From Sediminicoccus sp. KRV36 (GTDB lineage Bacteria > Pseudomonadota > Alphaproteobacteria > Acetobacterales > Acetobacteraceae), in assembly GCF_023243115.1 (NCBI RefSeq), contig NZ_CP085081.1, positions 2,108,001-2,172,000 on the forward strand: a stretch of DNA of 64,000 nt. The letters run 5' to 3'. A model generated the notes under the pieces. The model searched no databases and was not told the origin of the DNA. It worked only from the letters and a program-made list of their open reading frames with translations. Shown here in pieces: positions 35,859 to 44,617 of the stretch (within the stretch, counting starts at the first letter, position 1; each line of letters starts with the position of its first letter). The position numbers and the translations under genes are program-made.

Positions 35859-36635
35859 ATGATCGATCGTCGCTTGCTTCTCCTGGCCGCCGGCTGGGTC
35901 GCCCTCCCGGCACCGGCGCGCGCCCAGGCGCCAACCCCGGTCCGTGCCTTCGGCCCCGGTGGGCCGGCCCCCGCCATGCGCGCGGTCGCCGAAGCCTTTC
36001 GGGCCGCGCATGGCATCCCGGTCGAGATCGTCGCCGGCCCGACGCCGGGCTGGGCCGGGCGCGTCCCGGCCGAGGCCGACATGGTCTTCTCCGGCGCCGA
36101 ATACATGATGGATGACTTCATGGCGCAGTTCCGCGAGGTGCTCGACCCCACGACCCGCACCACGCTGTTCCTGCGCCCTTCGGCGCTGCTCGTGCGCCGC
36201 GGCAATCCGCGCCGCATCACCGGGCTGCGCGACCTGCTGGCCCGGCCGCCGGTCGAGGCCCGAATCCTGGCCACTGGCGGCGCCGGCCAGGTCGCGCTCT
36301 GGGAGGATGTGGCGGGCCGCACCGGCGACATCGCCATGCTGCGTGCCATGCGTGAACGCATCGTGCTGGTGGCGCCGAACACCGGCGCGGCGCAGCAGGA
36401 ATGGCGCGGCAAGCCTGACGCCTATGATGTCTGGCTGGTGTGGAATCACTGGCAGATCGCCGCCCCCGAGCACGCCGACCTGGTGGAGATCGAGGAGCCG
36501 TTCCGTATCTGGCGTTCGAGCGGCACCGTGCTGACCAAGACCGGCGCGGCGCGCGAGGAGGTGCGGCGCTTCGCGGCGTTCCTGGCGGGCCCCGAGGGCG
36601 TGCGGATCTTCGCCCGCTTCGGCTGGAGCGGATAA
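35859..36635 (+). CDS. AcfC-like periplasmic substrate-binding protein
   Basis: The 258-residue protein starts with a signal peptide (LLLLAAGWVALPAPARAQ) and then VRAFGPGGPAPAMRAVAEAF. It matches the pattern of accessory colonisation factor AcfC and related solute-binding proteins: GPTPGWAGRVPAEADMVFSG, ALLVRRGNPRRITGLRDLL and LVAPNTGAAQQEWRGKPDAY, ending in FAAFLAGPEGVRIFARFGW. AcfC belongs to the molybdate/sulfate-type binding-protein superfamily. No transporter subunits are adjacent. It starts 14 bp after the DsrE gene, so it is probably co-transcribed. The ligand is unknown, and an oxyanion is a reasonable guess. Confidence 0.7.
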   Translation: MIDRRLLLLAAGWVALPAPARAQAPTPVRAFGPGGPAPAMRAVAEAFRAAHGIPVEIVAGPTPGWAGRVPAEADMVFSGAEYMMDDFMAQFREVLDPTTRTTLFLRPSALLVRRGNPRRITGLRDLLARPPVEARILATGGAGQVALWEDVAGRTGDIAMLRAMRERIVLVAPNTGAAQQEWRGKPDAYDVWLVWNHWQIAAPEHADLVEIEEPFRIWRSSGTVLTKTGAAREEVRRFAAFLAGPEGVRIFARFGWSG

Positions 36636-36686
36636 CGCGTCTGAACTGACAAGAAGCCCGAGGGAGGCCAAAGGGAGAGGTTTGTG

Positions 36687-37784
36687 ATGCGTATGCCAAG
36701 TTCGAACATGATCATCGCCGGCCTTGTCGTTGTGGGCGTCGTCGCGCTCTTCGCCAAGCGACCGCCACACACCCCAACCAGTCTGCCTCCGCCGCAGGCC
36801 GAAGGTTACAGGCAAGCGATTGCGCCGCCACGTCCCGCGAGCGTCGCGAGCCCAGCGCCCGCGCCGACCGCTACAGCCGCGGCCTGGGACATCCCCGACC
36901 CCGATGCGCTGCCCGACGATGCCTATGGCCGCACCGTGCGCCATGGGCGGGACCTGATCGCCCGCACCTCATCGCTGATCGGCCCCGATGCGCCCGACCC
37001 TGCGATGCGCCATGCCGGCAACGGGCTCGACTGCCAGTCCTGCCACATCCAAGCCGGCACGCAGCAATTCGGCATTCCGCTGGCCGGCGTGTGGGGCGTG
37101 TTTCCGCAGTACATCGGCCGCGAGAATGAAGTGCGCACGCTGGAGGAACGCGTGAACGGCTGCATGGAGCGCAGCATGAACGGCCGCGCGCTCGCCGTGG
37201 ACGGGCCGGAGATGAAGGCCATCATGACCTACATCCGACACATCAGCGCGCCCGAGCGCGTGGGGCAGTCGCTGGTCGGTCGCGGCACGCCGCCCCTGCC
37301 GCTGCCCGACCGCGCCGCCGATCCGGTGCGCGGCCAGGTCGTCTATGCCGAGACCTGCGCTGCCTGCCATGGCGCGGACGGCCTGGGCCAAAGGCTGGAA
37401 GCGGCAGAGGCCGCCGAGACGGGCCGGCGCTATCGCTTCCCGCCGCTCTGGGGACCAGACAGCTACAATGACGGCGCCGGGATGGCGCGCATCATCACCG
37501 CCGCGCGCTTCGTGCACGGCAACATGCCGCTCGGCACGACCTTCGAAGCGCCGGCCATTCCGCCCGCCGATGCCTTCGACGTGATGGCTTTCGTCAACAC
37601 GCAGCCACGCCCGCGTCGGGCAGGTCTTGAGGCCGACTATCCCGATCGTTCGGCCAAGCCGGTCGATGCGGCCTACCCGCCCTTCGTCGGCCCCTTCCCG
37701 GCGGAGCAGCACCGCTTCGGCCCCTGGCAGCCGATCCAGGACTGGCTGCGCGCCAACCCCGCCGCGGCGCGCGCGTTGCCGTGA
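36687..37784 (+). CDS. Dihaem c-type cytochrome, TsdA-like thiosulfate dehydrogenase
   Basis: The start is taken as ATG 36687 (GGGAGAGG ribosome binding site; a GTG precedes it directly). The 365-residue protein is anchored by an N-terminal hydrophobic segment and carries two haem-binding motifs, CQSCHIQAGTQQFG and CAACHGADGLGQR. Between them is RVNGCMERSMNGRAL, which matches the TsdA region whose cysteine is an axial ligand of the active-site haem. TsdA couples two thiosulfate molecules to tetrathionate in the periplasm, passing electrons to the respiratory chain. The gene lies downstream of the cioAB group, an oxidase that could accept electrons through the quinone pool or cytochromes. Confidence 0.8.
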   Translation: MRMPSSNMIIAGLVVVGVVALFAKRPPHTPTSLPPPQAEGYRQAIAPPRPASVASPAPAPTATAAAWDIPDPDALPDDAYGRTVRHGRDLIARTSSLIGPDAPDPAMRHAGNGLDCQSCHIQAGTQQFGIPLAGVWGVFPQYIGRENEVRTLEERVNGCMERSMNGRALAVDGPEMKAIMTYIRHISAPERVGQSLVGRGTPPLPLPDRAADPVRGQVVYAETCAACHGADGLGQRLEAAEAAETGRRYRFPPLWGPDSYNDGAGMARIITAARFVHGNMPLGTTFEAPAIPPADAFDVMAFVNTQPRPRRAGLEADYPDRSAKPVDAAYPPFVGPFPAEQHRFGPWQPIQDWLRANPAAARALP

Positions 37785-37798
37785 CGGAGGGCATGGAG

Positions 37799-38074
37799 AT
37801 GACCGAATCAACCCAGATCCTCTGTCCGCGATGCGACGCGATCAACCGCGTGCCCACGACGCGCCTCGCCGACGGGCCACGCTGCGGCAGCTGCAAGTCG
37901 CCCTTGTTCACTGGCATGCCTTTGGCGCTGTCCGAGGAACGCTTTCGGCGCCATCTGCGCCTCAGCGGATTGCCGCTGCTGGTGGATTTCTGGGCCTCCT
38001 GGTGCGGCCCCTGCCGCTCCACACCTGAAGCCCGTCATCATTTTCGCGCTTGGCGTTGGCTGCCGGGCAACTGA
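37799..38074 (+). pseudogene. trxC: Thioredoxin 2 (TrxC-like) gene truncated after the active site
   Basis: ATG 37799 (GGAGG at ideal distance) begins a protein with the N-terminal zinc-ribbon of thioredoxin 2: ILCPRCDAINRVPTTR followed by RCGSCKSPL. The thioredoxin fold then starts (LPLLVDFWASWCGPCRS) and is lost right after the WCGPC motif, where the following residues no longer fit. The remaining 15-20 codons run through foreign DNA to a stop at 38074. Complete TrxC is about 145 residues, so nearly 70 residues, including the cis-proline loop, are missing. The breakpoint coincides with the beginning of an integrase fragment in another frame, so a rearrangement or insertion followed by deletion destroyed the gene. 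Confidence 0.8.
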
Positions 38075-38528
38075 AGCCCTATCGGTCGACTGGTCTGCGG
38101 TAGATCTCGAAGAGCGCCGGGCGGTCCTCCAAATCACGAAGAGGTCCAACGGGGCCGTGGCCCAATATGTCGAACTGCCGCCTGTCGTGGTCCAAGCGCT
38201 CAGCTCGCTGCCGCATCGCGAGGGCGCAGTGTTCCGTACGCGGCTGCCCGGGGTGAAGACCAACGGCGAGCCGATTCCGCTTGGGGAGCGCTTCCGTGAT
38301 GTGGAGTCCGGCGGCGGGCAATTCAAATCCGGCTGGGCGGGCGCGTGCGCCAGGGCAGGGCTTCCAGGGAAGTGGACGGTCTACCCATCGGGCGGGCGCC
38401 GATACGTGCCGGAGGTCACCCCTCATGACACTCGCCACATATGGGCGTCCTGGCACTATGAGGTGCATCGCGATTTGCTCAGGCTTCGAGATGAGGGCGG
38501 CTGGGGAACAGCGCGAATGGTGGAGTGA
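38022..38528 (+). pseudogene. Tyrosine-recombinase (phage integrase) C-terminal fragment
   Basis: In the frame starting near 38022 the sequence reads LKPVIIFALGVGCRATEALS then VDWSAVDLEERRAVLQITKR and VELPPVVVQALSSLPHREGA, matching the catalytic domain of tyrosine recombinases (Arg of GCRATEA). It ends in VTPHDTRHIWASWHYEVHRD and GGWGTARMVE before a stop at 38526-38528. The H-x-x-R motif is present (HDTRH), but the final tyrosine motif and the whole N-terminal core-binding domain are missing. It begins exactly where the trxC homology ends, and points toward the 3' end of tRNA-Gly, 165 bp away. This is the expected arrangement of a decayed integrative element. Confidence 0.75.
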
Positions 38529-38692
38529 TATGATCACCGGAGGCCCGGCCTGCGGGCGGAAGCCATTCGCGCGTGGTGGAACGGGGAAGTGGACCTCGGA
38601 TTGGCCTGTGCAAAATCCGTGCAGTCCGAATAGCGCCAGCTTGTCCCGAGTGCCCGAAAGGCCCGTGACCGCTTGAAACCAATTGGGGAAGT

Positions 38693-38767
<75 letters not shown>

Positions 38768-38822
38768 CCGCTCCGTGGGAGAGCATGTGCCATGCGTCGC
38801 GAGGCTTGGCAACCCGCCTATG

Positions 38823-39911
38823 TCATGCGTCTGCCGCATGGGACATCAGCGCGGATTCATCCCATTCCAGCCCAAGCCCCGGCCGGTCCGGCACTTGCGC
38901 CATGCCGCCTTCCACGCGCAGCGGCACGCGCAGCAAGGCACCAGCGATATCGAGATGCTCCAGGTAATGGCGCAGCGGCGAAACACTCAGCAGATGCGCG
39001 CTGGCCTCGATGAAAATATGGGATGACAGCGGCACGCGATGCGCCGCGGCCAGCGCCATGCCGCGCAGGAAGCCGGTCACGCCGCCCATCTTCATCACGT
39101 CGGGCATGCACAGATCCGTGGCGCGGGCAGCAAGGCTGCGTGCCATGCCCGCCACGCCCCACCAATTCTCGCCGCCCTGCACGGGCATCTCCAGCTGGTC
39201 CGAAAGCCAGGCGAGGCCGGCATCATCCGTCACATGCAGCGGCTCCTCCAGCCAGCGCACACCCTCGGCCTGGAGTGCCAGGCCGCGGCGCAGCGCCTCC
39301 GGCCGGTCGAGTCCCTGGTTGTAATCCACCAGGATCTCGACCGAATCGCCGATGGCAGCGCGCAACGCCCGCACCGTCTCCAGATCATCCGCCAAGGTGG
39401 GGGCGCCCAGCTTGCACTTCACGGCGCGGAAGCCGTGCCGCGCGACGGCCCGCCCGGCCTCCTCGGCCAGCATGGCGGGCCCCCAGCCGCGCAGGCTGCC
39501 ATAGGCGGGAATCGGGGAGAGATCGCCCCCCAGCAGCCGCGCCAGAGGCAGCCCGGCGCCCTTCGCCAGCGCATCCCACAACGCCATGTCGAGCACCGAG
39601 ATCGCCATCATCACCAGGCCCTCGGCGCCCAGCAGGCGCTGGCCATTCTGCAACTCGTCCCAGAGCTTTTGCGGCGCCACCTCCCGCCCAATGAGCCCAG
39701 CGCCGATGTTACGCGTCAGGGCCGCCAGCGGGCCCAGCGCCGCCGGCGAATACGCAAAGGCATAGGCGGTGCCGCAGGGTCCCTGCTCGGTCTGGACCTC
39801 GCCAATCACGAGCGGCGCGCGATGGATCACATTCAGGCTGTTGCGCAGCGGCGGGTCCATCGGCGCGTCCACCGCGCGAATCCTGATGCTGCGAATGGTG
39901 AGCGCGGTCAT
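38823..39911 (-). CDS. Mandelate racemase / muconate lactonizing enzyme family protein
   Basis: The 362-residue protein belongs to the enolase superfamily. Visible are the N-terminal cap with NSLNVIHRAPLVIGEVQTEQG, the KxK motif AVKCKLGAPTL (about residue 164), metal ligands EILVDYNQG, WLEEPL and GGENWW, and the general base region LSSHIFIEASAHLLS with His near 297. These residues fit the mandelate-racemase subgroup, which abstracts the alpha proton of a carboxylate with Mg2+. The substrate is unknown. The start codon overlaps the stop of the methyltransferase gene (ATGA), so it is in the same minus-strand operon. Confidence 0.85.
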   Translation of the reverse strand: MTALTIRSIRIRAVDAPMDPPLRNSLNVIHRAPLVIGEVQTEQGPCGTAYAFAYSPAALGPLAALTRNIGAGLIGREVAPQKLWDELQNGQRLLGAEGLVMMAISVLDMALWDALAKGAGLPLARLLGGDLSPIPAYGSLRGWGPAMLAEEAGRAVARHGFRAVKCKLGAPTLADDLETVRALRAAIGDSVEILVDYNQGLDRPEALRRGLALQAEGVRWLEEPLHVTDDAGLAWLSDQLEMPVQGGENWWGVAGMARSLAARATDLCMPDVMKMGGVTGFLRGMALAAAHRVPLSSHIFIEASAHLLSVSPLRHYLEHLDIAGALLRVPLRVEGGMAQVPDRPGLGLEWDESALMSHAADA

Positions 39912-40813
39912 GGCGTGTCTCCGTCGAGCCGGGCGAAGGTCAGTTCGTGCTTGTTATGGGCCGAGTGAAACAGCCTCGCACCCGGAATGGCGGCGAATTG
40001 CGCGGCGGCCGCATGATCGGTCTCGCCCTGGAATTTCACCGAGCAGACCATGTTCCGCGCAAAGCCCTGCCAGCGCGACACCAGGGCGAGAAGCCGCGCC
40101 GGATAGCAGATCACATCGCTGAACAGCCAATCCACCGGCTCGGGCGGCAGGGCGAAGGCGCTGTCCTGCCGCCAGGTGACCCCCGGCATGGCCATGACGC
40201 GATCCTCCAGCGGTGCCTTGTCCACGGCGATCACCGTCGTGCCCAGCTGCGCCAGCGCCCAGCTCCAGCCCCCTGGCGAGGCGCCGAGGTCGAGGCAGGT
40301 CTCGCCCGGCCCCGGATGCCGGCCGAGCCGCGTGAGCCCTTCCCAGAGCTTCAGATAGGCGCGCGATGGCGGCCCCTCGCGATCCTCGATGAAGCGCGGC
40401 GCACCCCCCGGAAAGGGCGAGGATTTGGTGGGCGAGGCGAGGATCAGCTCCTGCGTCAGCAGCGTCCAGCCGCCCAGATGCCCGGTGGGTGCCGGTTCGG
40501 GGAAAACCAGCGGGCGCGCCTTCACCGGCGGCAGTCGCTCCTCGATCAGCGCGGCGCGGCGGTGATGCTGCGCCGGCACAAGGGACCAGTTGCGCTGGAT
40601 GGCGCGCAGCCCATCGGCCGCGAGCTTGACCGAAGGTGCGGGGATTTCGCGCGGTTCATCCCAGATATCCAGCGCCCAGGCCGCCGGCGCCGGCGGATCG
40701 GGCGAGAGGGCCAGCCGCCCATGCCAGGCCGAGACGCGGCGGCCGGAGAGCTCCAGCTCTTCCGCCAGCGGCCGCTCCAGCCCCTCATCAGCGAGATAGG
40801 CGGCGCGGATCAT
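39908..40813 (-). CDS. RlmM-like 23S rRNA ribose 2'-O-methyltransferase
   Basis: ATG 40813 overlaps the upstream DUF423 stop. The 301-residue protein has a short N-terminal RNA-binding part and a Rossmann SAM domain with ETCLDLGASPGGWSWALAQLG. The tetrad expected of RrmJ/RlmM-type enzymes is visible: Lys in YLKLWEG, Asp in LFSDVICYPARL, Lys in VCSVKFQGE, Glu in NKHELTF. RlmM modifies C2498 of 23S rRNA in E. coli, which is also reported to have DUF423 (YgdD) next to RlmM. The same neighbour here (DUF423) supports the call, though the protein is shorter than E. coli RlmM (about 366). Confidence 0.8.
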   Translation of the reverse strand: MIRAAYLADEGLERPLAEELELSGRRVSAWHGRLALSPDPPAPAAWALDIWDEPREIPAPSVKLAADGLRAIQRNWSLVPAQHHRRAALIEERLPPVKARPLVFPEPAPTGHLGGWTLLTQELILASPTKSSPFPGGAPRFIEDREGPPSRAYLKLWEGLTRLGRHPGPGETCLDLGASPGGWSWALAQLGTTVIAVDKAPLEDRVMAMPGVTWRQDSAFALPPEPVDWLFSDVICYPARLLALVSRWQGFARNMVCSVKFQGETDHAAAAQFAAIPGARLFHSAHNKHELTFARLDGDTP

Positions 40814-41142
40814 CGGCGCCACGCGAGCACGGCCAGCAGCAGCCAGCCGGCCATCATGGTCATGCCGCCGATCGGCGCTACCGGGCCGAGCGAGACGCCC
40901 AGGAAGGCGCGCACCAGCACCGCCCCGCTGAACAGGCCTAGCCCCCCCAACAAAAGCCCCGCCACCCAGGCGCCGCGTTGCCACAGCGCCAGGCCGATCA
41001 AGGCCGGCGCGTGCCAGCCCAGCAGCATGGCGACATTCTGCACCATGGCCCGCGAATCGAGGGCGACATGGGCGGCGATGGCGGCGAGGCCCACGGCCAG
41101 GAAGCCGCAAAGCCCCGCCGCGCTGAACCAGAAACGTTGCAT
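40810..41142 (-). CDS. DUF423 family membrane protein
   Basis: This 110-residue protein has four hydrophobic segments and the DUF423 motifs GLAAIAAHVALD near the N-terminus and APIGGMTMMAGWLLLA at the C-terminus. Members are small inner membrane proteins of unknown function and are frequently next to rlmM, as here. The stop overlaps the next start by four bases. Confidence 0.8.
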   Translation of the reverse strand: MQRFWFSAAGLCGFLAVGLAAIAAHVALDSRAMVQNVAMLLGWHAPALIGLALWQRGAWVAGLLLGGLGLFSGAVLVRAFLGVSLGPVAPIGGMTMMAGWLLLAVLAWRR

Positions 41143-41185
41143 GGCGCGAGGCTAGGCCGGCTTGGGCTTGGGCGCGAGCGTCCCC

Positions 41186-41968
41186 CTACCTGGGCGGCGC
41201 GACCGAGGCGCCCTGGATGCCGTGCCGCGCCAAGGCAGCGGCCACGAAGCCCGAGGCCTTCATCTCCTCGACGAAGCCGGCCAGGTAGGCCAAGGCCGCC
41301 GGGTCACGGCCGGCCGCCAGGCCCATCGCCTGATGGATCACCATGAAGCGGCCGGGCAGCAGGCGCAGGCCGGGTTGCCGCGCCTGGTCGGCCTCCAGTT
41401 GCTGCCGCACGCCTGCCGCCACATCGAGGCCCTCGCGCAGAAACGTCTCCACCACGGCCGGCGAGGTCGGCGCGCGGATCAGCGTCGCGTGGCGGATCTC
41501 GCGGGTCAGGAACAGGTCATAGGCGCTGTTCAGCCCCACCACGATGCGCGTGCCGGGGCGGTCCACTTCCTCCAGCCGGGTGAGGGGGGATGCGTCGCGG
41601 ACCAGATAGGCGCCCTCGATCTCGATATAGGGCGCCGTGAAATCAATGCCCTGGCTGCGCGCGGGGTCCACCGCGAAAAAGCCGATATCGGCGCGGCCGG
41701 AGCGGATGGTCTCCACCGCGCGTCCGGCGGCGGGCACCGTCACCAGCTCCACTTCCAGGCCCAGCCGGCGCGCCAGAGCCTCGGCCAGGTCCACCGAGAC
41801 GCCATGCGGCGGCCCCGACTCGCTGGCGCGGCCCGCCAGGATCGGGTTGCCCAGGTTGATCACGGCGCGGAGCTTTCCCTCGGGCGCGAAAGCGCGCGCG
41901 AGCGAGGTTTGCGCCAAAGCTGGCGTGGTGCCGAGTGCCAGCAGCGCGGCGCGGCGGGGGATTTTCAT
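41186..41968 (-). CDS. Family 3 extracellular solute-binding protein
   Basis: The 260-residue protein has a signal peptide (RRAALLALGTTPALAQTSLA) and the SBP family 3 pattern: GPPHGVSVDLAEALARRLGL, VETIRSGRADIGFFAVDPAR and GIDFTAPYIEIEGAYLVRD. Such proteins deliver amino acids or related compounds to ABC transporters. No permease or ATPase is adjacent. The gene lies three bases downstream of the O-antigen ligase gene and is probably co-transcribed with it, but a functional link is not evident. Confidence 0.85.
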   Translation of the reverse strand: MKIPRRAALLALGTTPALAQTSLARAFAPEGKLRAVINLGNPILAGRASESGPPHGVSVDLAEALARRLGLEVELVTVPAAGRAVETIRSGRADIGFFAVDPARSQGIDFTAPYIEIEGAYLVRDASPLTRLEEVDRPGTRIVVGLNSAYDLFLTREIRHATLIRAPTSPAVVETFLREGLDVAAGVRQQLEADQARQPGLRLLPGRFMVIHQAMGLAAGRDPAALAYLAGFVEEMKASGFVAAALARHGIQGASVAPPR

Positions 41969-41971
41969 GGC

Positions 41972-43156
41972 TCAGCTCTCCTGTGCGCGGGCGGGCAGCG
42001 CGCCGGCCGTCACCGCGGCCAAGAGCAGCCCCGAGACCCACCAGTATTGCCACGCGCCATAGCTCAGCATGGCGATGACGAGCCCCGCTGCGAAGGCCCC
42101 GCATGCGGCCGGACTGCGGCAGGCCCGTGCCACCATCGCCAGGAGAAGCGCCATCAGCGCGGCGCCGATCAGCCCAAGCTCCAGCCAGACCTGCAGGGCG
42201 AGGTTGTGCGGATGCAGGGGCAGCAGCTGCGCCTGGGCGAACCACTGCGCCGCGGCGGGTGAGGTCAGGCCGAAGGCGTCGCGCATCGCGGCGTCCGGCC
42301 GGCCGGTGCCCCCGGGGATGGCGCGGCTGCTATCCATGCCCCAACCCAGGACCGGCCGCTCGGCAATGCGCTCGGCCGCGAAATCCCAGATCAGCAGGCG
42401 ATGCGCGGCGGAATTGGGCAGGGCGCTCGCATCGCGCGGAAGCGTCGCACCGAGCATCCAGGGCAGGCCCAGGATCAGCACCGCCGCCACCCCCGCCAGC
42501 GCCATCCGTGTGGCGCGCGGCGCCAGCCCGGCCGCCAGGCCCACTGCGAGCCCCACCAGCACCGCCAGCTTGGCGCTCTCGCCCGGCAACAGCAGTGCTA
42601 CGACCGCGCCGGAGAGGCCTAGTGCCACCCGTACCCCGCGCGGCAACGTGGGGGCGAAGACCGCGAGCGGCAGCAGCAGCGCGATCACCGAAGCCGCATT
42701 CTTCAGCCCAAAGGCCAGCGTCACCGGCGCCTCGTTCAGCCGGCGCACGAAGGCGCGCAGCGCATGGCCCGAAAGATCGTCAAACAGCGCGGCGGCAATG
42801 CCCAGCCCCAGGCCAAGGGCGGCCGCGCGCGGGATCAGCGGCGTGGCCGGCGCGCCGCGCAGCGCATCGGCGGCGAGCACGGCGAGCGCCAGGGTGAGGC
42901 CCAGGCGTAGCACGGAATCCAGGGCGCGGCCCAGTTCGGGTGCCCAAAGCCCAGAGATCGTGGCCCAGCCCAGCAGCGCCAGCGCCGGCCAGACCAGCCG
43001 GGGCGGCGGCCCGGGGCGCCAACCGGCGCGCAGCCCGGCCAGGATCACGCCGGCAAAGGCCAGCAGCGTGATCGGGGCCAGGGTGCGGTTTTGCAGCACA
43101 ACCACAAAGGGAGCGGCCGCCAGCGCCACCGCCAGCGGCCAGAGGCGCGTGCTCAC
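41972..43156 (-). CDS. O-antigen ligase/polymerase family (WaaL/Wzy-like) membrane protein
   Basis: The 394-residue protein has about ten to eleven hydrophobic helices with a larger periplasmic loop around ERIAERPVLGWGMDSSRAIP, followed by FAQAQLLPLHPHNLALQVWLELG. The H-P-H-N and E-x-G elements are the usual signature of O-antigen ligases and polymerases, which transfer polysaccharide chains to the lipid A-core or polymerise repeats. It is isolated from other polysaccharide genes. The start overlaps the stop of the aminotransferase gene (ATGA), which may be coincidental gene packing. Confidence 0.8.
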   Translation of the reverse strand: MSTRLWPLAVALAAAPFVVVLQNRTLAPITLLAFAGVILAGLRAGWRPGPPPRLVWPALALLGWATISGLWAPELGRALDSVLRLGLTLALAVLAADALRGAPATPLIPRAAALGLGLGIAAALFDDLSGHALRAFVRRLNEAPVTLAFGLKNAASVIALLLPLAVFAPTLPRGVRVALGLSGAVVALLLPGESAKLAVLVGLAVGLAAGLAPRATRMALAGVAAVLILGLPWMLGATLPRDASALPNSAAHRLLIWDFAAERIAERPVLGWGMDSSRAIPGGTGRPDAAMRDAFGLTSPAAAQWFAQAQLLPLHPHNLALQVWLELGLIGAALMALLLAMVARACRSPAACGAFAAGLVIAMLSYGAWQYWWVSGLLLAAVTAGALPARAQES

Positions 43157-44547
43157 ACCGCGGCGAGGCTCTCGCGGCGGATCTGCACCGTCAGGTCATC
43201 CAGCGCGCGGCCGAAGCGGTCCAGCATGTCATTCACCTCCTCCACCGTGATGATGAGCGGGGGCGAGAAGGCGATGCCATCGCCGGGCAGGGCGCGCATG
43301 ATGAGCCCATGCCCCTCGGCGATCTTCACCAGGCGCGGGGCGATCTTCACGGCGGGGTCGAAATTCGCGCGGGTTTCCTTGTTGGAGACGAACTCCACGG
43401 CGCCGATCAGGCCGACGCCGCGAATCTCGCCCACCAGCGGATGATCCGCGAAACGGCTGCGCAGGCCATCCTGGAGGCTCGGCGCCACGCGCCGGACATG
43501 GCCGACCAGGTCCATCTCGTCATAGATCTTCAGTGTCTCGACCGCGACGGCGGCCGGCACCGGGTGCCCCGAATAGGTATAGCCATGGCCGAAGGTGCCA
43601 AGCCCGGCCGAGCCATCGGCCAGGCCCTGGAAGACGCGGTCATTCACCAGCACGGCCGAGATCGGCAGGAAGCTGCTGCTCAGCGCCTTGGCGCAGGTCA
43701 GGATGTCGGGCTGGATGTTGAAGGTCTGGCAGCCCCAGTAGCTGCCGGTGCGCCCGAAGCCGCAGATCACCTCATCCGCCACGAAGAGCACGTCATGCCG
43801 GCGCAGCACCGCCTGGATTTTTTCGAAGTAGCCAGCGGGGGGCACAATGACGCCGCCCGCACCCATGATCGGCTCGGCGAAGAAGGCGGCGACCGTCTCC
43901 GGCCCTTCCCGGACGATCATCTCCTCCAGCTCATTGGCGAGGCGGGTGGTGAAGGCGTCCTCGCTCTCGCCGGGCAGGGCGCAATGGTAATAATGCGGCG
44001 TGCCGGCATGCAGGATGCCCGCGATCGGCAGATCGAACAGCTTGTGATTATAGGGCAGCCCGGTCAGCGAGGCGGAGGCGACGGTGACGCCGTGATAGCC
44101 CTTGATGCGGGCGATGATCTTCTTCTTCTCAGGCCGCCCGATGGCGTTGTTGAAGTACCAGATCATCTTGACCGCGGTGTCATTCGCCTCGGAGCCCGAG
44201 TTGCAGAAGAACACCTTGCTCATCGGCACCGGTGCGCGCTCGATCAGCATTTCAGCGAGGTCAATCGCCGGCTCATGGCTACGGCCGGTGAAGGAATGGT
44301 AGAAGGGCAGTTGCCGCATCTGCTTCAGCGCCGCCTGCACCAGCCGCTCATTGTCGAAGCCGAGCGAGGCGCACCAGAGGCCGGCCACCGTCTCGATATA
44401 GCCGTTGCCCTGCTCGTCGAAGACGCGGACACCCTCGCCCCGGGTGATGACCAGCGGCCCGTTCTTCTGATGCGCGCGGGCATCCGTGTAGGGGTGCATG
44501 AGGTTCGCGATATCGCGGGCGGCATTGGAATTGCGCGGCGGGGTCAT
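43153..44547 (-). CDS. Class III PLP-dependent aminotransferase
   Basis: The 464-residue protein, from ATG 44547 with AAGGAT upstream, contains VAGLWCASLGFDNERLVQAA, FFCNSGSEANDTAVKMIWYF, KGYHGVTVASASLTGL and FVADEVICGFGRTGSYWG. Lys in LTCAKALSS (about residue 287) should bind PLP. This layout fits omega-aminotransferases active on amines, beta-alanine, GABA or putrescine with pyruvate or 2-oxoglutarate. The gene is the first of a minus-strand series and is divergent from the molybdoenzyme gene by 70 bp. Confidence 0.9.
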   Translation of the reverse strand: MTPPRNSNAARDIANLMHPYTDARAHQKNGPLVITRGEGVRVFDEQGNGYIETVAGLWCASLGFDNERLVQAALKQMRQLPFYHSFTGRSHEPAIDLAEMLIERAPVPMSKVFFCNSGSEANDTAVKMIWYFNNAIGRPEKKKIIARIKGYHGVTVASASLTGLPYNHKLFDLPIAGILHAGTPHYYHCALPGESEDAFTTRLANELEEMIVREGPETVAAFFAEPIMGAGGVIVPPAGYFEKIQAVLRRHDVLFVADEVICGFGRTGSYWGCQTFNIQPDILTCAKALSSSFLPISAVLVNDRVFQGLADGSAGLGTFGHGYTYSGHPVPAAVAVETLKIYDEMDLVGHVRRVAPSLQDGLRSRFADHPLVGEIRGVGLIGAVEFVSNKETRANFDPAVKIAPRLVKIAEGHGLIMRALPGDGIAFSPPLIITVEEVNDMLDRFGRALDDLTVQIRRESLAAV

Positions 44548-44617
44548 CAGGGCATCCTTTGAGCTTTGGTGCAGTCTATCCCTCCCGGCGCCGCGCGGAA
44601 GGGGATATACCGTCGAA

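Noticed and set aside
38014..38021. CCGCTCCA in trxC as a copy of the tRNA-Gly 3' end (attachment site)
   Set aside because: Only eight bases match and the orientation is inverted relative to the tRNA, which does not fit a normal att direct repeat.
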